This document shows positions 26,653-35,072 of a stretch of 64,000 nt of DNA, piece after piece. Every line of letters begins with the position of its first letter. The first letter of the stretch is position 1. This DNA is from Pirellula sp. (lineage in GTDB: Bacteria; Planctomycetota; Planctomycetia; Pirellulales; PNKZ01). The translations under genes and the position numbers were made by a program. Below the pieces are notes generated by a model, which worked only from the letters and a program-made list of their open reading frames with translations, ran no database searches and had not been told where the DNA came from. Where the stretch lies: the NCBI GenBank assembly GCA_013822735.1, contig PNKZ01000002.1, forward strand, positions 682,001-746,000, in the 5' to 3' direction.

Positions 26653-28173
26653 ATGCATGGCCGAAACTTTCTGACGAGGTGGAAACTCGGACACTGGGCC
26701 GTATGCCTGAGCGGCATCGCCTTTTGCTGTGCCGGCGAAGCTCACGTTGCCGAAGCGGCTGAAGCGGCGGGACGACCTAATATCGTTTTCATTTTGGCCG
26801 ACGACCTTGGGCCGACCGATCCGGCTTGCTACGGCTCGGGCTTCTACAAGACGCCGAATATCGATCGGCTCGCCGCCGAAGGGATGAAGTTCACCGACGG
26901 CTATACCTGCGGCCCGAATTGTCAACCGACGCGCGCCGCACTGATGAGCGGCCAGTATGGACCGCGGACCGGCGTCTATACCGTCGGCGGCAGCGACCGA
27001 TTCGATTCGAGCAAGCGCCCGTTGGTGCCGGTCGACAACGTCACGAGTCTGCCGACGAAGATCGTGACCGTCGCCGAAGCTCTCCATGCCGCGGGGTATA
27101 AGACCGGGATGTTCGGCAAATGGCATCTCGGCGACGATGAGGCCCATCATCCCTCGCAGCAGGGTTTCGACGAAGCAGTCGTCTCAATGGGGAAGCATTT
27201 TGGTTTCGGCACCAAGCCGAAAGTAGAGGTCCCGAAGGATACGTACCTTGCCGACTTTCTTACCGCTCGCGCCGTCGACTTCATCGACCGGCATCAGAAG
27301 GAGCCGTTCTTCTTGTACGTGCCGCATTTCGGCGTCCACTCGCCGTTTCAGGCCAAGCAGGAACTAATCGCAAAGTTTGCCGGGAAGCCGGCCGTCGGCG
27401 GACATCATGATCCGACCTACGCGGCGATGATCGCCAGCGTGGATGAAAGCGTCGGCCGCATCATCGCCAAGCTTGATGAACTGAAGCTCTCAGAAAATAC
27501 GCTCGTGATTTTCTCGTCCGACAACGGCGGGGTAGGCGGCTACGATCGGGAAGGGATCACCAAAGCGGGCGGCATCACCGACAACGCGCCGTATCGCGGC
27601 GGCAAGGGAATGCTTTACGAAGGGGGAGTGCGGTGCGCCTACTTATTCCGCAGACCGGGCAAAGTGGCCGCAGGCACGACATGTGACGAACCGATTTGCA
27701 GCGTCGATCTCTATCCGACATTATTGGAACTTGCCGGAGCCTCTCCTCCGTCCGCGACGCAACCGCTCGACGGCGTGAGCTATGTTTCGCTCCTGCACGG
27801 CGCCGGCGAAGGGAAGCTCCCGCGCGAAGCGATTTATTGGCACTTCCCGGGCTATCTAGGAGCGGGCGCCGATTCATGGCGGACCACGCCGGTCGGAGCG
27901 ATACGCGTCGGCGATTTCAAGTTATTGGAATTCTTTGAAGACGATCGATTGGAGCTTTACAACCTTCGCGACGACGTCGGGCAGAAGACCAACCTTGCGA
28001 CGAGCATGCCGGAGAAGACAAAAGAGTTGCACGACCGACTTGTCGCTTGGCGCACCGAAGTGAAAGCGCCGATGCCGAAGAAGCGAGACCTGTCGAAGGC
28101 CGGCGACGACGATAAGCCGGCCGGGGCAAAGAAGAAGAAAAAGCGCAACAAAGCCCAGGCGACGGACGAATAG
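26653..28173 (+). CDS. Type I sulfatase (arylsulfatase family), exported
   Basis: 506 residues from ATG at 26653, preceded by GGGGAA and starting a signal peptide (MHGRNFLTRWKLGHWAVCLSGIAFC). The catalytic core shows ILADDLGPTD (metal-binding Asp pair), the formylglycine motif C90-Q-P-T-R in NCQPTRAALMSGQYGPRTG, FGKWHLGDDEAHHP, and VIFSSDNGG (late Asp-Asn). Cys90 would be converted to formylglycine by a maturase not seen here. Substrates are probably sulfated polysaccharides. The C-terminal 20 residues are very Lys-rich (AKKKKKRNK), perhaps for binding anionic polymers. The M41-like gene follows 5 bp after the stop. Confidence 0.93.
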   Translation: MHGRNFLTRWKLGHWAVCLSGIAFCCAGEAHVAEAAEAAGRPNIVFILADDLGPTDPACYGSGFYKTPNIDRLAAEGMKFTDGYTCGPNCQPTRAALMSGQYGPRTGVYTVGGSDRFDSSKRPLVPVDNVTSLPTKIVTVAEALHAAGYKTGMFGKWHLGDDEAHHPSQQGFDEAVVSMGKHFGFGTKPKVEVPKDTYLADFLTARAVDFIDRHQKEPFFLYVPHFGVHSPFQAKQELIAKFAGKPAVGGHHDPTYAAMIASVDESVGRIIAKLDELKLSENTLVIFSSDNGGVGGYDREGITKAGGITDNAPYRGGKGMLYEGGVRCAYLFRRPGKVAAGTTCDEPICSVDLYPTLLELAGASPPSATQPLDGVSYVSLLHGAGEGKLPREAIYWHFPGYLGAGADSWRTTPVGAIRVGDFKLLEFFEDDRLELYNLRDDVGQKTNLATSMPEKTKELHDRLVAWRTEVKAPMPKKRDLSKAGDDDKPAGAKKKKKRNKAQATDE

Positions 28174-28178
28174 CGGTG

Positions 28179-28694
28179 ATGACCGAAGAAAATACCGTCG
28201 ATGAAGCACCGCGTCACGAACCGACGCCCGGCGACGTGACGACCGCCTATCACGAAGCGGGGCATGCCGTCGTAGCGTTGTCGCTGCAACGCCCGGTCGA
28301 GCGCGTGAGCATTGAACCGAATCAGATTCGGCTCGGTCACTGCAAGTTGAGCAAAGGAGTACACGGCCCGCTCAAGGATTCCGTGGAAACGGAGATTCTG
28401 ATTTTGCTCGGCGGGCCCGGCGCCGAAGCGCGCCATACCGGCGACTACGATTGGGACGCCGGCTCGGAGGATATGCGCACCGTGCGCAAGCTGCTTGGTA
28501 TGCGACCGGGGAGCGATCGGCAACTCAAACGGACCGAACGCCGGCTGCTGGACAAAGCGGAGTATTTGCTCGATCAGCCGGGCGTGTGGACCTCCGTGGA
28601 GCGAATCGTCGCCGAATTGCTACGTAGTCGCACCGTGAGCGGGCGCGCCGTTCGCCATATCTTCGAGCAGGCGGTACGCCATGCTCGGAAGTGA
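28179..28694 (+). CDS. Stand-alone M41 (FtsH-type) peptidase domain
   Basis: 171 residues from ATG at 28179, 5 bp after the sulfatase stop. It begins with TTAYHEAGHAVV, the zinc motif H25-E26-x-x-H29 of the FtsH peptidase family, followed by the family's layout (LLGGPGAEARHTG; DAGSEDMRTVRKLLG, where the third ligand Asp/Glu is expected). There is no AAA ATPase module, membrane segment or signal peptide. FtsH itself is about 600 residues, so this is only the protease domain. Soluble and cytosolic; substrate unknown. It probably shares a transcript with the sulfatase. Confidence 0.82.
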   Translation: MTEENTVDEAPRHEPTPGDVTTAYHEAGHAVVALSLQRPVERVSIEPNQIRLGHCKLSKGVHGPLKDSVETEILILLGGPGAEARHTGDYDWDAGSEDMRTVRKLLGMRPGSDRQLKRTERRLLDKAEYLLDQPGVWTSVERIVAELLRSRTVSGRAVRHIFEQAVRHARK

Positions 28695-28708
28695 CGGGGA
28701 CACGTCGC

Positions 28709-29803
28709 TTACTGGTGACGTGTCGCACGCCGTCGGCGCGCCCACGCTACCGGCACGACGATAACCGCGACAATCGCATAAGCTGTAATATCATGCGGAA
28801 CCAAGTCGGCGGCGGACGCAGTATAAACAATATACGGCGGTCGTTTGAGCGTGGTTTGATCTTGCGAAGGGGCAAAATACACATCGCTCGGTGCAACGCT
28901 GTAGGCCCAGTCATCCTCAAACTCCGTCAAGATCATAGGACTTGGGAAGGTTGCGTCCGCGATGTTAAGCGTCTCTAAAAGTTGCGTGCGATCGCCTGTC
29001 GCCAACGCATTCGACCACACCGTACGGCCGGTCCATGCGGATTCGGCGCCAAGTTTGCCGTCGTAGCGTTTGTCGGATGCGAAGAAAATACGTAACAGTC
29101 GCGAAGCATCTTGTTTTGCAGCGACATCGCCGTAGTCGGGCTCACGATACGGAAAGAGCGGTTGTTCCGTTGCAAAACTCATTCGCAGCGCGGCGGCACT
29201 CACTACCGATTGCGAATGCTTCTCATCAGACTTTGCGACCTTTAACGCCGTGATTTTCCATCCCTTATCGACGTAGGGACGGGCCCAGGCTTCTACTTGA
29301 GGTGAAAATGCATACTCATTTTCGCGAAGCCACGCGACGAGGGCATTGGTTGTCGAGGCGTCAAGCACGACCGCATGAAACCCCGCTACCTCTTTCTTAA
29401 GAAGGACGTTGACGCCTCCAGATCCTGAACCTGTCGCTGATTTCTTAACTTCGATGCAACCGCAACCCATGTCTTGCCGCGGCGCCTTCTTATATTCAAT
29501 TTCTGGCTTCGTCAGGTCGGCCAGAAACGGAAATGCCGCGTTTCCTGATTCCGCGAGTTCAGGCGTGCTTGGCGATGGAATGAGGAACCCGAAGTTTTCG
29601 GCTTCGCTATGAAACGACGCCTTGCGAATAAAATGTTGGGTTCTCTTTGCGGCATCCCAAACGATGACCACGGTTTGATCGGCGTTCAGTACAGGTAGTC
29701 CGCCCGGGCCGACGGCGCAACAGGCAGGGGCCGTTGCACGGTCGACAAGATTGAAAAGGCAGGCAAGCGCGCAACCAAAGCTCAAGCCAAATCGCATACC
29801 CAT
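28709..29803 (-). CDS. DUF2330 family protein, exported
   Basis: 364 residues. The signal peptide (MGMRFGLSFGCALACLFNLVDRATA) is followed by CCAVGPGG..VLNADQTVVIVWD, the typical start of DUF2330 (PF10092), then AAKRTQHFIRKASF and FGFLIPSPSTPEL. A CGC motif lies at QDMGCGCIEVKK. A C-terminal membrane segment (ITAYAIVAVIVVPVAWARRRR) with positive residues behind it would anchor it with the main domain outside. Function unknown. Local base composition is a little more AT-rich than that of the neighbours. Convergent with the M41 gene. Confidence 0.82.
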   Translation of the reverse strand: MGMRFGLSFGCALACLFNLVDRATAPACCAVGPGGLPVLNADQTVVIVWDAAKRTQHFIRKASFHSEAENFGFLIPSPSTPELAESGNAAFPFLADLTKPEIEYKKAPRQDMGCGCIEVKKSATGSGSGGVNVLLKKEVAGFHAVVLDASTTNALVAWLRENEYAFSPQVEAWARPYVDKGWKITALKVAKSDEKHSQSVVSAAALRMSFATEQPLFPYREPDYGDVAAKQDASRLLRIFFASDKRYDGKLGAESAWTGRTVWSNALATGDRTQLLETLNIADATFPSPMILTEFEDDWAYSVAPSDVYFAPSQDQTTLKRPPYIVYTASAADLVPHDITAYAIVAVIVVPVAWARRRRATRHQ

Positions 29804-29894
29804 CGCAGTCTCCTTGCAATTTGCGATTGCCCCTGCAAATTCAGCTTATCAGCAGCGAACCTCACGTCTGCGTTTCGTTGCGGATAATACTGCT

Positions 29895-30812
29895 CTAGAC
29901 CGATCCACGGGCGATCAGCACTGAGCAGACGGCTTGATTGAGCACTTTGGAACTGGTGCTGCCGACCAGCAAACGCTGGATCATTCCTTTGCCGTGGCTT
30001 CCCAAGAGCACAAGGTCGATGTTGCGTTCCGCCACGAGCTTGATAATTTGTTCGGCCGCATGCCCGGCGGCGCACACGACTTCGGCCGCGGCAAACGGCG
30101 GCGCTTGTTTTTGCATGAACTCGGTGAGTTGATCACAAGCTTGCCGTTTGTCGTCTTCGTGTTCGCGTTCCCATTGCGACGCCATGGCTTCGGAATCGGC
30201 GTCACGAGCCTTCTTCATGAGCCAGTCGGGAATCTCGCCGGCCGTCAGCGCTTCTACGACCGTCAGTGCGACGACCTCGGTACCGCCGGGCCACGAAAGC
30301 TGTGCGGCTGTCGCCAGGGCGGCGCTGCTGCCGGACGAACCGTCGAAAGCGTAGAGCACGCGAAACGGGTGCGCGCCGGCCGCCTGCGGCTTCGCGCGTA
30401 CGACGAGTACCGGAATCTTCGACGTTTGCGCCACAGCGCTGGAAACGCTGCCGAGGAACATGGATTCTAAAGCTGTAGCGGCGCCGCGGGCGCCGATGAC
30501 GATCAATTCCGCGCCCCACTTCTCGGCTTCGATCCGAATGCCTTCGGCGGCAGTGTGCTCGGCAAGAATTGTCGTCGCCTTCCCCGCCACATCCGGAGGC
30601 AAATGCGATTTGGCCTCGGCAAACACGACGTCGGCAATTGCTTGCCGTGCACGGACACGCATTTCTTCGCCCGACGCGGCGTGGCGCACGACGACGTCCG
30701 GCGGCGCGAAGTAGAACGCCGCTTCATCTCGCGCGGCATTGAGCAACTGCCCGGCCTGTTGAATGGCTGCAAGTGAACCTGGGGAACCGTCGACGGCGAA
30801 GAAAACTTTCAT
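29895..30812 (-). CDS. Universal stress protein with two UspA domains
   Basis: 305 residues from ATG at 30812, with GAGG six bases upstream. Domain 1 (about 1-145) begins MKVFFAVDGSPGS and ends VIGARG...MFLGSVSS...IPVLVVR; domain 2 (about 155-305) begins RVLYAFDGSSGS and ends LLGSHGKGMIQRLLVGSTSS...CSVLIA. The ATP-binding pattern G-2x-G-9x-G-S/T is exact in domain 2 and one residue longer in domain 1, so the two halves may differ in nucleotide binding. Cytosolic; such proteins respond to starvation and stress by mechanisms that vary. No operon partner is evident. Confidence 0.93.
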   Translation of the reverse strand: MKVFFAVDGSPGSLAAIQQAGQLLNAARDEAAFYFAPPDVVVRHAASGEEMRVRARQAIADVVFAEAKSHLPPDVAGKATTILAEHTAAEGIRIEAEKWGAELIVIGARGAATALESMFLGSVSSAVAQTSKIPVLVVRAKPQAAGAHPFRVLYAFDGSSGSSAALATAAQLSWPGGTEVVALTVVEALTAGEIPDWLMKKARDADSEAMASQWEREHEDDKRQACDQLTEFMQKQAPPFAAAEVVCAAGHAAEQIIKLVAERNIDLVLLGSHGKGMIQRLLVGSTSSKVLNQAVCSVLIARGSV

Positions 30813-30868
30813 GGTGAACCTCAATGCGGCGGCAAGCGGCGCTTCAGCAGGACGTGTTTGGGTATTTC

Positions 30869-31930
30869 CTAATCATACAACGGCGACTTTGATTTCTCGC
30901 CCGGAATTTCTCTTACGTATCGCGGGACGGCATAGCCCGGAAGCTGTTCGCGGAGCGCCGCGATCAGTCGCAAGCCTTCGTGTTCCGGTATTTCAAAGTG
31001 TGCCGCCCCCGCCACGCGGTCGAGTTGATGCAAATAATAGGGAATCACGCCGATCTCAACCAACCGGCGCGAGAGTTCGTCGAGCGCCTCGACCGTGTCG
31101 TTCACGCCGCGCAGTAAGACTGTTTGGTTGAGTAGCGTGACGCCCGCACGCCGAAGCCGGTTGCAAGCGTCGGCTACATCGTCGCCGAGTTCCGCGACGT
31201 GATTGGCATGTACGACACAGATCGGCGTCAGTCGGGTGCCGTCGGCGGAGAACCAGCGAAGCAGCGAATCGCACACGCGCTCCGGCACCATGATCGGCAG
31301 CCGTGTGTGGACCCGCAGCCTACGTAGATGGGGAATTTGTTCGAGTTGCCGCACCAGCGGTTCCAATATCTCGTCAACTATCGTCCAAGGGTCGCCGCCG
31401 CTGAGGATCACTTCGTCGATCGTGGCATCCGCCGCGATGGCGTCGATCGCCGGTTGCCATTGGTCCGGTGATTTCGGACCTTCGGAATAGGGAAAGTGGC
31501 GACGGAAGCAGTAGCGACAGTGCACCGCACAAGCACCAGTGGTCACAAGCAAGACGCGGGTGCAGTACTTCTGCAGGAGGCCCGGTTCGAGTTGTGCCGC
31601 GCCGTCGTCGACCGGATCTTCGGTAAAGCCCGGCACGTCGAGCAATTCGTCGGCGAGCGGCAGGATCTGCCTCAGTAGAGGGTCGTTTAGGTCGCCGATC
31701 CGCATTCGGGCGATGTAACCCCGTGGAGCGAAGAGCCCGAACTTTTCCGCGGCCCGCCGTGCCGCAGGGACGATTGTCGCCGGAAGTTCCAGTAGGCGAC
31801 AGAGTTCCGCCGGATCGCGAACTGCCGTACGGAGCGCCTGCCGCCAGGACGACGGGGGAAGTTCCGCGGCGTCGGGCAGAAGCGGCAAATTGGGGCTGAC
31901 AGCCGGGGTCGGTTTCGTAAATAATGCCAT
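30869..31930 (-). CDS. epmB: EF-P beta-lysylation protein EpmB (lysine 2,3-aminomutase-like)
   Basis: 353 residues; ATG at 31930 preceded by GGGGGAA. A radical-SAM cluster motif C134-x3-C138-x2-C141 lies in CAVHCRYCFRRHFPY, typical of lysine 2,3-aminomutases; DEVILSGGDPW and LRRLRVHTRLP match the same group. The short length (about 350, without the C-terminal extension of clostridial KamA) and the divergent efp gene 154 bp away point to EpmB, which makes (R)-beta-lysine for attachment to Lys34 of elongation factor P. EpmA, which attaches it, is not in the window. Confidence 0.92.
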   Translation of the reverse strand: MALFTKPTPAVSPNLPLLPDAAELPPSSWRQALRTAVRDPAELCRLLELPATIVPAARRAAEKFGLFAPRGYIARMRIGDLNDPLLRQILPLADELLDVPGFTEDPVDDGAAQLEPGLLQKYCTRVLLVTTGACAVHCRYCFRRHFPYSEGPKSPDQWQPAIDAIAADATIDEVILSGGDPWTIVDEILEPLVRQLEQIPHLRRLRVHTRLPIMVPERVCDSLLRWFSADGTRLTPICVVHANHVAELGDDVADACNRLRRAGVTLLNQTVLLRGVNDTVEALDELSRRLVEIGVIPYYLHQLDRVAGAAHFEIPEHEGLRLIAALREQLPGYAVPRYVREIPGEKSKSPLYD

Positions 31931-32084
31931 ATTCCCCCAGTCTAAAGCATCGCAATCGGGGGCGACAGGGTCGGCCTTGCGTCCAGCGGACCTCGGTCGG
32001 TTTTCGGTCGTCGTCCGTTAATCGCACTTCGGCAAACGGCCGGAGCGCACCCATTATGTCCATCAGAGTAGAGGATTGATTTCC

Positions 32085-32654
32085 GTGGCATCCTACAACA
32101 CCAGCGATTTTAAGAAGGGCCTCAAGATTCAGATCGACGGCGAGCCGTATCTGATTACCGAGTTTAACTTTCGCAAGCCCGGCAAAGGCAATGCCCTGTA
32201 CGAGTGCAAGATGAAGAACCTGGTGCGCGGCACGACGTTGACGCGCACATACAAGGGAGGCGACTCCTTGGAGAGCGCCGACGTCAACGAAATCCAAGCG
32301 CAGTATTTGTACCGCCAGGGCGACAAGTTCGTCTTCATGGACAACGACAACTACGAGCAATACGAACTTTCGCCCGACCAAGTCGACGACGCTTGGAAGT
32401 ACATCAAAGAAGGAACGGTTTGCTCGGTCGTGTTGTTCAACGAAAATCCGATCACCGTGACGCCGCCGAACCATGTGATTCTCAAGGTCGAATACGCCGA
32501 GCCGGCCGTGCGCGGCAATACGGCGACGAACCTGACCAAGCCTGCGAAAATGGAAACCGGCGCGGAGTTCATCGTGCCTGCGTTCGTCGAAATGGGCGAA
32601 ATGATCAAGATCGACACCCGCACCGGCGAGTACATCGAACGTATTCGCGAGTAG
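32085..32654 (+). CDS. efp: Elongation factor P
   Basis: 189 residues from GTG at 32085, 10 bases after GAGG; this gives MASYNTSDFKKGLKI, aligned with the E. coli start and length (188). A TTG at 32076 is too close to the GAGG. The tip of domain I reads FRKPGKGNAL with Lys34 at the site that EpmA/EpmB modify. The C-terminal OB domain ends TRTGEYIERIRE, the family signature. It binds the ribosome between P and E sites and relieves stalling at polyproline. Divergent from epmB, enzyme and substrate side by side; an intrinsic terminator follows. Confidence 0.97.
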   Translation: MASYNTSDFKKGLKIQIDGEPYLITEFNFRKPGKGNALYECKMKNLVRGTTLTRTYKGGDSLESADVNEIQAQYLYRQGDKFVFMDNDNYEQYELSPDQVDDAWKYIKEGTVCSVVLFNENPITVTPPNHVILKVEYAEPAVRGNTATNLTKPAKMETGAEFIVPAFVEMGEMIKIDTRTGEYIERIRE

Positions 32655-32683
32655 ACGCGGCGAGCGAGTCGTAAGACAATTCG

Positions 32684-32720
32684 AAGGGGCGGCTGCTCAA
32701 CGAAGCGGCCGCCCCTTTTT
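32684..32720 (+). terminator. Intrinsic terminator after efp
   Basis: AAGGGGCGGC (32684-32693) pairs perfectly with GCCGCCCCTT (32708-32717); loop 14 bases; the stem runs into TTTTT (32716-32720). It is 29 bp after the efp stop, between convergent genes. Confidence 0.85.
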
Positions 32721-32746
32721 CGTTGCCGTGGTCTTATTGGTCGGGC

Positions 32747-33295
32747 TTAGTCGCGAGCGATGTCCACGGTCGACCAATTTCCCGGCTTAGCGCAATAGGT
32801 ATAGATGCGCGAATCTTGTCGAAACCATAGCACGTCTTCCGCGAGTTGCATCTCGACGGGGAGTGCGACTTCGATCGTCGTCGACGACCAGCCGCCGGTG
32901 TAGGCGCTGAAGGCGTAGATTTGTTTGCCGGCCTGGAAGCAAACAATGTTGGGGGACAACATCGGCACGATGGGTCCGAGCGCGCCGTTGGGAAGCACCT
33001 GACGTTGCCAGGCCCCGTGCTTGGTGCTGTTGGCCCAAATCCGATCGCGCTTCACGCCGAGGGCGACGAACAAGTTTTCGCTGGTGAGAAAATCTCCGTA
33101 CGACACCACGCCTTGCGCGAGCGGGTCGCCGCCGCCGGAGTTTCCAAAGTTGGGACCGGTCGGCGTCGTGAAACCTTGTGGTATGGGGGTGGGTACGGTT
33201 GAGGGCGGCGGCAGAGCCGTCGGCACCTGCGCAAGTCCGACGCCCGCCGCGACCAATAGTAGAATTCCGGCGATGGGAAATCGTTTGGCGACCAT
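32747..33295 (-). CDS. Secreted protein with three short internal repeats
   Basis: 182 residues; ATG at 33295 with GAGGAC upstream. The signal peptide ends near GVGLAQVP, followed by a Pro/Thr/Gly-rich linker to about residue 60. The rest contains three copies of a pattern with I-W/Y-A/T-x-S/C, then G-x-W or GNW: RIWANSTKHGAWQRQ, QIYAFSAYTGGWSST, RIYTYCAKPGNWSTV. Such units recall blades of a small beta-propeller or beta-hairpin stack, but three is too few for a closed propeller unless it oligomerises. No enzyme motif. Convergent with efp. Confidence 0.65.
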   Translation of the reverse strand: MVAKRFPIAGILLLVAAGVGLAQVPTALPPPSTVPTPIPQGFTTPTGPNFGNSGGGDPLAQGVVSYGDFLTSENLFVALGVKRDRIWANSTKHGAWQRQVLPNGALGPIVPMLSPNIVCFQAGKQIYAFSAYTGGWSSTTIEVALPVEMQLAEDVLWFRQDSRIYTYCAKPGNWSTVDIARD

Positions 33296-33417
33296 GAAAA
33301 CCGTCCTCGGAAAGGCCTTCGAAAGGAATCACTCGCGTATCGTAGCGGCCTAGGTGGGATCGCGTCGAGGTTTTGGGTTATATTGCCCGTTATCGCTCAC
33401 GTATTGTTATTCGGAGT

Positions 33418-34665
33418 ATGTCGATGTCACGCCGCGATTCCCGATATTCGTTGCCGGTCAAGATCGTATTTGCAGCCGTCGCCTCGCTAGTGCTCGTGGG
33501 CTCTACAACTCCCTGCCTCGCGCAAGCGGCGAAGTCGACTACGCCCGCGCCTGCGGCCGGCGCGCCACAAGACTTTCGCTCGCAACATTTCTTGCTGCAC
33601 ACGGATCTCTCCGCCGCGGAATCGAAAGCGTTGCTGGAAAAGCTCGAGTACATGCTCGGGATCATTGCCACTTATTGGCAGAAGCCGCCGAAGGGGATTA
33701 TCGAATGCTACGTGGCGAAGGACTTGAACAATTGGCCTTCCGGTTCGATTCCCGATGACTACGGCCGGCAGAAGATCGCGCGCGGCGAAGGGGTAACGAT
33801 GTCGCTGGTACTCGGCAGCGAAGGAAAGTCGACCGTCTACGCGACATCCGAAGGGGGCGTGGCGCAGCACGAAGCGGTGCACGCTTACTGCGCGCAGAAC
33901 TTCGGCACGACCGGTCCGACGTGGTATAGCGAAGGCATGGCCGAGATGGGTCAGTATTGGAAGAAGGGGGAGTTGGCCGTGCAAGTTCACGAATATGTCG
34001 TGAAACACATCCGCTCCAGCGAACCGAAGTCGCTCAATGCGATCGTCAACTCCGTGGAAACAACCGGAGACTCTTGGGAGAACTACGCCTGGCGATGGGC
34101 TCTCTGCCATTTGCTCGCCACGAACCCGAACTATGCGCCGCATTTCCGGCCGCTGGGGCTCGGCATTCTCAATAAGCAGCCGGTGAGCTTTGAGCAAACC
34201 TACGGTGCAATGGCGGATCAGATCTCGTTCGAGTATCTCTTCTTCCTCACGCACCTGTGCAACGGCTACCGAACCGACCTCTGTGCGTGGGACTGGAAGC
34301 GAAAGTTCACGGCGATGGCGGCCGGCAGCAGCCGCACCGTGCCGGTGCAGGCGGCACGCGGATATCAGCCGACCGGACTCCTGGTAAAGGCCGGTCAGGA
34401 GTACGAAGTCGCTTGTACCGGAACTTGGAAACTCGATAAGGCATCGACCAAGCCGCTCACGGCGGCCGGCGATGATGCCGGGGAAGGAAAGCTGGTCGGC
34501 GTGATCTTTCAAGACTTTCAACTCTCCGACGAATTCGACGTCGGCGCGTCAGGCACGTTGAAGATTCCGAGCGACGGGCAACTTCATGTGCGCTGCAAGA
34601 GCGATTGGGCGAGCATCGGCGACAACACCGGCGCCGTGACGCTGAAGCTCACCGCTCCCAAGTAG
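33418..34665 (+). CDS. Secreted gluzincin-type metallopeptidase with LecA-like C-terminal domain
   Basis: 415 residues from ATG at 33418; signal peptide to about residue 37 (TTPCLAQA). The peptidase part carries H151-E152-x-x-H155 (QHEAVHAY) and, 17 residues later, E172 in TWYSEGMAEM, the HExxH...E zinc site of gluzincins; the layout resembles the DUF1570-type proteins of planctomycetes. From about residue 305 to 415 there is a beta-sandwich (RGYQPTGLLVKAGQEYEVACTGTW; LHVRCKSDWASIGDNTGAVTLKL) that resembles the PA-IL/LecA galactophilic lectin fold. Peptidase targeting to a glycan-bearing substrate is a reasonable inference. The VOC gene follows 11 bp downstream. Confidence 0.78.
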   Translation: MSMSRRDSRYSLPVKIVFAAVASLVLVGSTTPCLAQAAKSTTPAPAAGAPQDFRSQHFLLHTDLSAAESKALLEKLEYMLGIIATYWQKPPKGIIECYVAKDLNNWPSGSIPDDYGRQKIARGEGVTMSLVLGSEGKSTVYATSEGGVAQHEAVHAYCAQNFGTTGPTWYSEGMAEMGQYWKKGELAVQVHEYVVKHIRSSEPKSLNAIVNSVETTGDSWENYAWRWALCHLLATNPNYAPHFRPLGLGILNKQPVSFEQTYGAMADQISFEYLFFLTHLCNGYRTDLCAWDWKRKFTAMAAGSSRTVPVQAARGYQPTGLLVKAGQEYEVACTGTWKLDKASTKPLTAAGDDAGEGKLVGVIFQDFQLSDEFDVGASGTLKIPSDGQLHVRCKSDWASIGDNTGAVTLKLTAPK

Positions 34666-34676
34666 ACTTGTCGACA

Positions 34677-35072
34677 ATGTCTGTGAAAGCGCTCGACCAT
34701 CTCGTGCTGACGGTTCGCAACCTCGAAGCAACATGCGCGTTCTATTGCGATGTGCTCGGTATGCGCCGCGTGACGTTTGGCGCCGGACGATGGGCGCTCG
34801 AGTTCGGCGTCCAAAAAATCAACCTGCACGAGGCGGGGCGCGAGTTCGAACCGAAGGCGGCCGTCGCGACGCCGGGTTCCGCCGACCTTTGCTTTCTTAC
34901 TGACGAGCCGATCGCGGACGTCGCAGAACATTGGCAGAGATGCGGCGTAGCTGTCGTGCAAGGACCGGTCGAGCGAACGGGCGCCGTCGGCCGATTGCTT
35001 TCGCTCTATTGCCGCGATCCCGACGGCAATTTGATCGAAGTGGCCAATCAGCTGGCGACCGATGGTTCCTAG
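34677..35072 (+). CDS. VOC-superfamily protein (glyoxalase/bleomycin resistance-like)
   Basis: 131 residues from ATG at 34677. Two paired beta-alpha-beta-beta-beta modules: LDHLVLTVRNLEATCAFYCDVLGM and ADLCFLTDEPIADVAEHW...LLSLYCRDPDGNLIEVAN. The metal-site His in LDHLV and the Glu in LIEVAN are kept, so a metal-dependent lyase, isomerase or dioxygenase is possible. The substrate cannot be assigned. Its TAG (35070-35072) overlaps the convergent gene's TAG inside one CTAG palindrome. Confidence 0.88.
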   Translation: MSVKALDHLVLTVRNLEATCAFYCDVLGMRRVTFGAGRWALEFGVQKINLHEAGREFEPKAAVATPGSADLCFLTDEPIADVAEHWQRCGVAVVQGPVERTGAVGRLLSLYCRDPDGNLIEVANQLATDGS

